Positions 4,862-8,159 of a stretch of 8,159 bases of DNA are shown here, piece after piece; within the stretch, counting starts at the first letter, position 1, and every line of letters begins with the position of its first letter. The notes under the pieces were generated by a model, which was given only the letters and a program-made list of their open reading frames with translations, was not told the DNA's origin and searched no databases. The stretch is from Bacillota bacterium (GTDB lineage: Bacteria; Bacillota; Sulfobacillia; JAJZYS01; JAJYTV01): NCBI GenBank assembly GCA_021792885.1, contig JAJYTV010000067.1:1-8159 (forward strand). The letters run 5' to 3'. A program made the position numbers and the translations under genes.

Positions 4862-6229
4862 TTACAGCGCGGCGTTCGGCGGACCCTCGACGGGATCCGA
4901 GAGCGCCGCTTCCTCGCCTGGCGGCCCGAAGCGGCCGGTGCGCGGCCCATGGCCGTGCATCTGCCATGCAGGCGCAGCGAGCGCCTCTCTGGGCAGCAGC
5001 GCCTCGAACTCCTCGCGGAACTTCTGGATGAAGCTGCGCACCGGCTGCACGGAGGCGTCGCCGAGCCCGCAGATCGTACGACCCTCGATGTTGTGGCCCA
5101 CGCGCAGCAGGAGGTCGAGGTCCCCAGGGCGGCCTTCGCCTTGGACCAGCCGCCGCAGCACCCAGGCCATCCAGCCCGTGCCTTCGCGACACGGCGTGCA
5201 CTCGCCGCACGACTCGTGGGCATAGAACTCGGCGATGCGCAGGAGCGCCTCGGGCATCGAGGTCCCTTCGTCGAAGACGATCGTGCCTCCGCTGCCGAGC
5301 AGGGTGCCGGCGGCCTGCATCGACTCGTAGTCGATCATGACCGGTGCCGCTTCCTCCGCCGTCAGCACGGGGACCGACGTCCCCCCGGGGATGACCGCCT
5401 TCAGCCTGCGTCCGAGGCGCACCCCGCCCGCCTCGTGCCGCAGCAGTTCGAGCAGCGGGTAGCCCATCTCCACCTCGTAGACCCCTGGTCGCGCCACCGC
5501 ACCACTGATGCTGATCAGCTTGGTTCCAGGGCTGCGATCGGTACCGAGGGCCGCAAAGCGCGCTGCGCCCTCCGTCATGATGAACGGCAGGTTCGCGAGC
5601 GTCTCGACGTTGTTGATCACCGTCGGCGAGTCCAGGAAGCCGTGGACCGCCGGAAAGGGAGGCCGCACGCGCGGGTACGCGCGCTTGCCCTCGAGCGACT
5701 GGATCAGCCCCGTCTCCTCGCCGCAGATGTAGGCGCCGGCGCCGAGCTGGATCGAGACGCGGAGGTCGTACCCGGAACCGAGGCAACTCTCCCCCAGGAT
5801 TCCTGCGCCCTGCGCCTCGCGGATCGCCTTCGCCATGATCTCCGCCAGGGAGGCGTACTCCCCGCGCATGTAGATGTAGGCGGTGTGGGCGCGGATGGCA
5901 TAGGCCGCGATGGCGATCCCCTCGAGGACGAGGTGGGGGTCGCGGCGCAGCAGGTAGTGGTCCTTGAAGGTGCCGGGTTCGCTCTCGTCCGCGTTGCATA
6001 GGAGATAGACGGGCTGCCCGGGCACCGGGCGGATGAACGACCACTTGCGGCCGGTGGGGAAGCCTGCACCGCCTCTGCCACGCAGTCCGGAGGCCTCGAC
6101 CTCCGCGATCACCTCGTCGGGGCTGCGCGACAAGGCCTCGCGCAGGCCGTCATATGCTCCTCGCCTCTGCGCGACATCGAGTTCGGTCTGCTCCGGATCG
6201 TCGGTATGGCGCGTTAGAATGGCGGGCAC
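4862..6229 (-). CDS. nuoF: NADH-quinone oxidoreductase subunit F (NuoF, NADH/FMN/[4Fe-4S] N3)
   Basis: NuoF binds NADH and FMN and passes electrons to cluster N3, the entry point of complex I on the cytoplasmic side. In the 455-residue protein the glycine-rich NADH/FMN motifs are GRGGAGFPTG (51-60) and GAGAYICGEETGL (163-175), with CNADESEPGTFKD (78-90) in the flavin site. N3 is ligated by C341, C344 and C347 (ESCGECTPCREG) plus C387 (TICGLGD). The length is close to family norm (438-445). The excess is a Pro/Gly-rich C-terminal tail of about 40 residues (after FREEFEALL) that looks unstructured. The start is GTG 6229, with a perfect TAAGGAGG 8 nt upstream whose TAA is the nuoE stop codon. 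nuoE ends 13 bp before the start and nuoG begins 17 bp after the end, in an operon where stoichiometric, coupled translation is expected. Confidence 0.97.
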   Translation of the reverse strand: MPAILTRHTDDPEQTELDVAQRRGAYDGLREALSRSPDEVIAEVEASGLRGRGGAGFPTGRKWSFIRPVPGQPVYLLCNADESEPGTFKDHYLLRRDPHLVLEGIAIAAYAIRAHTAYIYMRGEYASLAEIMAKAIREAQGAGILGESCLGSGYDLRVSIQLGAGAYICGEETGLIQSLEGKRAYPRVRPPFPAVHGFLDSPTVINNVETLANLPFIMTEGAARFAALGTDRSPGTKLISISGAVARPGVYEVEMGYPLLELLRHEAGGVRLGRRLKAVIPGGTSVPVLTAEEAAPVMIDYESMQAAGTLLGSGGTIVFDEGTSMPEALLRIAEFYAHESCGECTPCREGTGWMAWVLRRLVQGEGRPGDLDLLLRVGHNIEGRTICGLGDASVQPVRSFIQKFREEFEALLPREALAAPAWQMHGHGPRTGRFGPPGEEAALSDPVEGPPNAAL

Positions 6230-6237
6230 GCGGCTCC

Positions 6238-6245
6238 CCTCCTTA
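6238..6245 (-). promoter_or_regulatory. nuoF ribosome binding site overlapping the nuoE stop codon
   Basis: TAAGGAGG serves as the nuoE stop (TAA, 6243-6245) and as a full consensus Shine-Dalgarno for nuoF, 8 nt before GTG 6229. It supports the non-ATG start and predicts that terminating ribosomes reinitiate on nuoF. Confidence 0.85.
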
Positions 6246-6701
6246 TCGTTCGATCAATGCCGAGAGCGACGCCGGGTCGAGCGGTCCGATGAACGTGCTG
6301 TCCAGCATCGCGGCGGGGGCGTGGTCGCAGTCGCCGATGCACTCCACGTGACGGATGGTGACGCGGCCTTCCGCTTGGCTGCCGCCTTGATCGACGCCAA
6401 GAGCCGCAGCGGCCTCCCGCGCCGCGCCGTCTGCACCGCAGAGGTAGCAGGAGATGCCGCGGCAAATGGACAGAACCCGGTTGCCGGTCGGCTCCTTGGT
6501 GATCTGGTCGTAGAACCGGGCGACCCCTTCCACCGTCGCAGGGCTAAGGTCGAGCAGGTCCGCAATGTACAGGACTTCCTGCGGACCGACGTGGCGCCTT
6601 TCCGCCTGCGTCAGGCGCAAGGCGGTGAGGAGCGCATGCTGCTTGCGGCTCTCTTCGGCCTTGCACGCCTCGATCTCGCGCAGAGCTTCATCCGACAGCA
6701 T
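6243..6701 (-). CDS. nuoE: NADH-quinone oxidoreductase subunit E (NuoE, [2Fe-2S] N1a)
   Basis: NuoE forms the NADH-dehydrogenase module with NuoF and holds cluster N1a beside the FMN. The 152-residue protein, a normal length, has the usual two parts. Residues 1-75 are a helical domain with the family segment ATVEGVARFYDQI (55-67). The rest is a thioredoxin-like domain with the four cluster ligands C80 and C85 (CRGISCYLCG, spacing C-x4-C) and C121 and C125 (ECIGDCDHAP, spacing C-x3-C). ATG 6701 lies 2 bp after the nuoD stop codon. An AGGAG about 14 nt upstream, inside nuoD, is a weakly placed ribosome binding site, so translation probably depends on ribosomes finishing nuoD. There are no missing ligands or oddities. 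It could in principle serve a NuoE/HoxE-like hydrogenase or formate dehydrogenase, but its position between nuoD and nuoF makes complex I clear. Confidence 0.95.
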   Translation of the reverse strand: MLSDEALREIEACKAEESRKQHALLTALRLTQAERRHVGPQEVLYIADLLDLSPATVEGVARFYDQITKEPTGNRVLSICRGISCYLCGADGAAREAAAALGVDQGGSQAEGRVTIRHVECIGDCDHAPAAMLDSTFIGPLDPASLSALIER

Positions 6702-6703
6702 GA

Positions 6704-8159
6704 CTATCGCTCACTTTCTCCTGCGATGATGTTGAGGCTGCCAAGCGTGGCCACGACATCGGCCGGCTTCGTTCCGCGAATCATCTGCGGGAACGCCTGG
6801 TAGATCGCGAAAGACGGCGGGCGCACCTTGACGCGGTAGGGCCGTTCCTCGCCGTCGCTGACGATATAGAAGCCGAGCTCCCCGTTTGCCGCCTCGCTGT
6901 ACCCGTACACCTCTCCGACCGGCGGCCGGATACCGTGCATGATCAGCTTGAAGTGGTTCATCATGTCCTCGATGTTCGTGTAGACGCCGTACTTGGGCGG
7001 TAACGCCACCCGGCCATCGTCGACGATGACCGGACCGGAAGGCAGATTCTCGAGGGCCTGCTCGACGATACGCAGGCTCTGGCGCATTTCCTCCAGGCGC
7101 ACCAGGTAGCGGTCGTAGACGTCGCCCTGGCTGCCGACGGGGACGTCGAAGTCGAACTGGTCGTAATCGTAGTAGGGATGCGCCTTGCGCACGTCGTAGG
7201 CGTCGCCGCTTGCGCGTAGGCACGGACCGGTGAAGCCGTAGGCGATGGCATCCTCCCGGCTGATTGAGCCGACGCCGCGCATGCGGTCGCGCGCGATGGC
7301 ATTGTGCGTGACCATCCGGTCCGTGTCCCGGATGACCGGCGGCACGTGCTTCAGAATCGCGCGCACCCGTTCGACGAAGTCGGACGGAACGTCCTCGGCG
7401 AGGCCGCCGATGCGCACGAAGCTCACCATCATGCGCGCTCCGGAACATTCCTCCAGCAGGTCATAGATCTCCTCGCGCACGTTCCAGAGGTAGAAGAAGC
7501 TGCTGATGAGCCCCATGTCCATCAGATTGGTGCCGATGCACACCGCGTGGTCCATGATGCGGCTCAGCTCGCTCAGGATGACGCGCAGGTATTGGGCTCG
7601 GCGCGGGATGGTCAGCCCAATCAGCTTCTCGACCGCCATCGCGAACCCCGAGCTGTTCATGAAGCTCGAACAGTAGTTCAAGCGGTCGCAGTACGGGATC
7701 ATGTTGTGGTAGGTGTGGGTCTCCGCCATCTTCTCGAAGTTGCGGTGCAGGTAGCCGAGCTCCACGTCCGCCTCGCGGATCGTCTCGCCGTCCATACGCG
7801 CGACGATTCGGAACGTCCCGTGGGTGGCCGGATGCGACGGCCCGATGTTCAGTACGGTTGGGTGCTGCACGAGTTCCAGCCCGCGCTCGCCGACCGGTGA
7901 GCGTTCTGCGATCGGCAGCGTCGCGGGATGCTCAAACGGCTGCCGCAGTCCAGGCGGGTAATCCCGGCGCATCGGATGGATGTTCCCGAATCCGTCGTGC
8001 GTGAGGATCCGACGAAGGTCCGGGTGCCCGCGAAAGCGGATCCCGTAGAGATCGTAGGCTTCCCGCTCAAACCAGCCGGCCGCCTTCCACACGTCCGTCA
8101 CGCTGTCGACCACCGGGTCGGTCTCTGGCAGCCCGACGAGGAGGCGCACGCGATGTCCG
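6704..8159 (-). CDS. nuoCD: NADH-quinone oxidoreductase subunit C/D fusion (NuoCD), 5' end beyond the window
   Basis: One unbroken frame of 484 visible codons continues off the right edge. The GTG at 8147-8149 is internal, since NuoC-like sequence runs through it. The first part is the C-terminal NuoC domain: WFEREAYDLYGIRFRGHPDL and HPMRRDYPPG (about 7966-8077). A linker of only ~20 residues leads into full NuoD. NuoD hallmarks are GPSHPATHG (7817-7843, with the quinone-site His), HRNFEK, IPYCDRLNY (with the quinone-site Tyr), GGLAEDVP, the PVGEVYGYSEAANGELGFYI region and the conserved end GSLNIIAGESER. NuoD's last helix and the His/Tyr pair contact ubiquinone or menaquinone, where reduction drives proton pumping. 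The intact fusion should be near 580-600 residues. Fusion of these two subunits is known in enterobacteria and several other lineages. It is the first gene visible of the nuo operon, and nuoE follows after 2 bp. nuoA and nuoB would be expected upstream, off the window. Confidence 0.96.
   Translation of the reverse strand, partial: GHRVRLLVGLPETDPVVDSVTDVWKAAGWFEREAYDLYGIRFRGHPDLRRILTHDGFGNIHPMRRDYPPGLRQPFEHPATLPIAERSPVGERGLELVQHPTVLNIGPSHPATHGTFRIVARMDGETIREADVELGYLHRNFEKMAETHTYHNMIPYCDRLNYCSSFMNSSGFAMAVEKLIGLTIPRRAQYLRVILSELSRIMDHAVCIGTNLMDMGLISSFFYLWNVREEIYDLLEECSGARMMVSFVRIGGLAEDVPSDFVERVRAILKHVPPVIRDTDRMVTHNAIARDRMRGVGSISREDAIAYGFTGPCLRASGDAYDVRKAHPYYDYDQFDFDVPVGSQGDVYDRYLVRLEEMRQSLRIVEQALENLPSGPVIVDDGRVALPPKYGVYTNIEDMMNHFKLIMHGIRPPVGEVYGYSEAANGELGFYIVSDGEERPYRVKVRPPSFAIYQAFPQMIRGTKPADVVATLGSLNIIAGESER

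Noticed and set aside
2979..5225. Very long plus-strand open frame (748 codons) antisense to nuoI, nuoG and nuoF
   Set aside because: It lies wholly opposite genes with clear cluster motifs. The translation is low-complexity, rich in Arg, Ala, Gly and His, with no domain. Long antisense frames are expected in GC-rich coding DNA.
4845..6044. N-terminal extension of NuoG by ~400 residues using the upstream open frame
   Set aside because: That stretch is an out-of-frame reading of nuoF. NuoG begins with its typical MPLVTIDGR sequence at 4844, with a well-spaced ribosome binding site.
1..8159. tRNA, rRNA, CRISPR array, insertion sequence or attachment site
   Set aside because: Read through on both strands. 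I found no repeat array, no transposase-like sequence, no terminal inverted repeats and no tRNA-like cloverleaf.

Overview
The window comes from a GC-rich bacterium (roughly two-thirds G+C by eye). It uses Shine-Dalgarno-led operons and a proton-pumping NADH:quinone oxidoreductase (complex I). I cannot name the phylum. A NuoC-NuoD fusion occurs in several unrelated groups, and the gene order seen here does not identify one.

Left part (1-1998). The window opens inside the 3' end of a phosphosulfolactate synthase-like (ComA family) gene on the + strand. It is followed 22 bp later by an OsmC-family thiol peroxidase-like gene with a strong ribosome binding site. These two genes converge on a minus-strand gene for an eight-helix membrane protein of unknown function, whose sequence is an internal duplication of a four-helix module. 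A long GC-rich hairpin (617-657) sits between the convergent genes. Upstream of the membrane protein is about 370 bp of non-coding DNA holding only weak promoter-like signals.

Middle (1999-2620). This region holds what looks like gene wreckage. The first ~110 codons of a hemerythrin/HHE protein run directly, in a shifted frame, into the last ~65 codons of a TDT/SLAC1 (TehA-like) transporter. Neither half is complete, and neither has its own stop codon before nuoI begins on the opposite strand.

Right part (2621-8159). This is a tightly packed minus-strand operon, nuoCD-nuoE-nuoF-nuoG-nuoI, for the peripheral arm of complex I. NuoE and NuoF hold the [2Fe-2S], FMN and N3 centres that take electrons from NADH. 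NuoG and NuoI carry the iron-sulfur chain onward, and NuoD with its NuoC part forms part of the quinone site. The ligands of every cluster expected in these subunits are visible. The order is unusual: nuoH is absent between nuoG and nuoI, and no nuoJ-N follows nuoI, so the proton-pumping membrane arm must be encoded elsewhere if the complex is complete. NuoG is also short (550 residues). nuoA and nuoB may lie beyond the right edge.

I found no tRNA, rRNA, CRISPR array, insertion sequence or clear novel multi-gene system. The points most worth a second look are the split, nuoH-less operon with its compact NuoG, the hemerythrin/transporter chimera, and the duplicated membrane protein.
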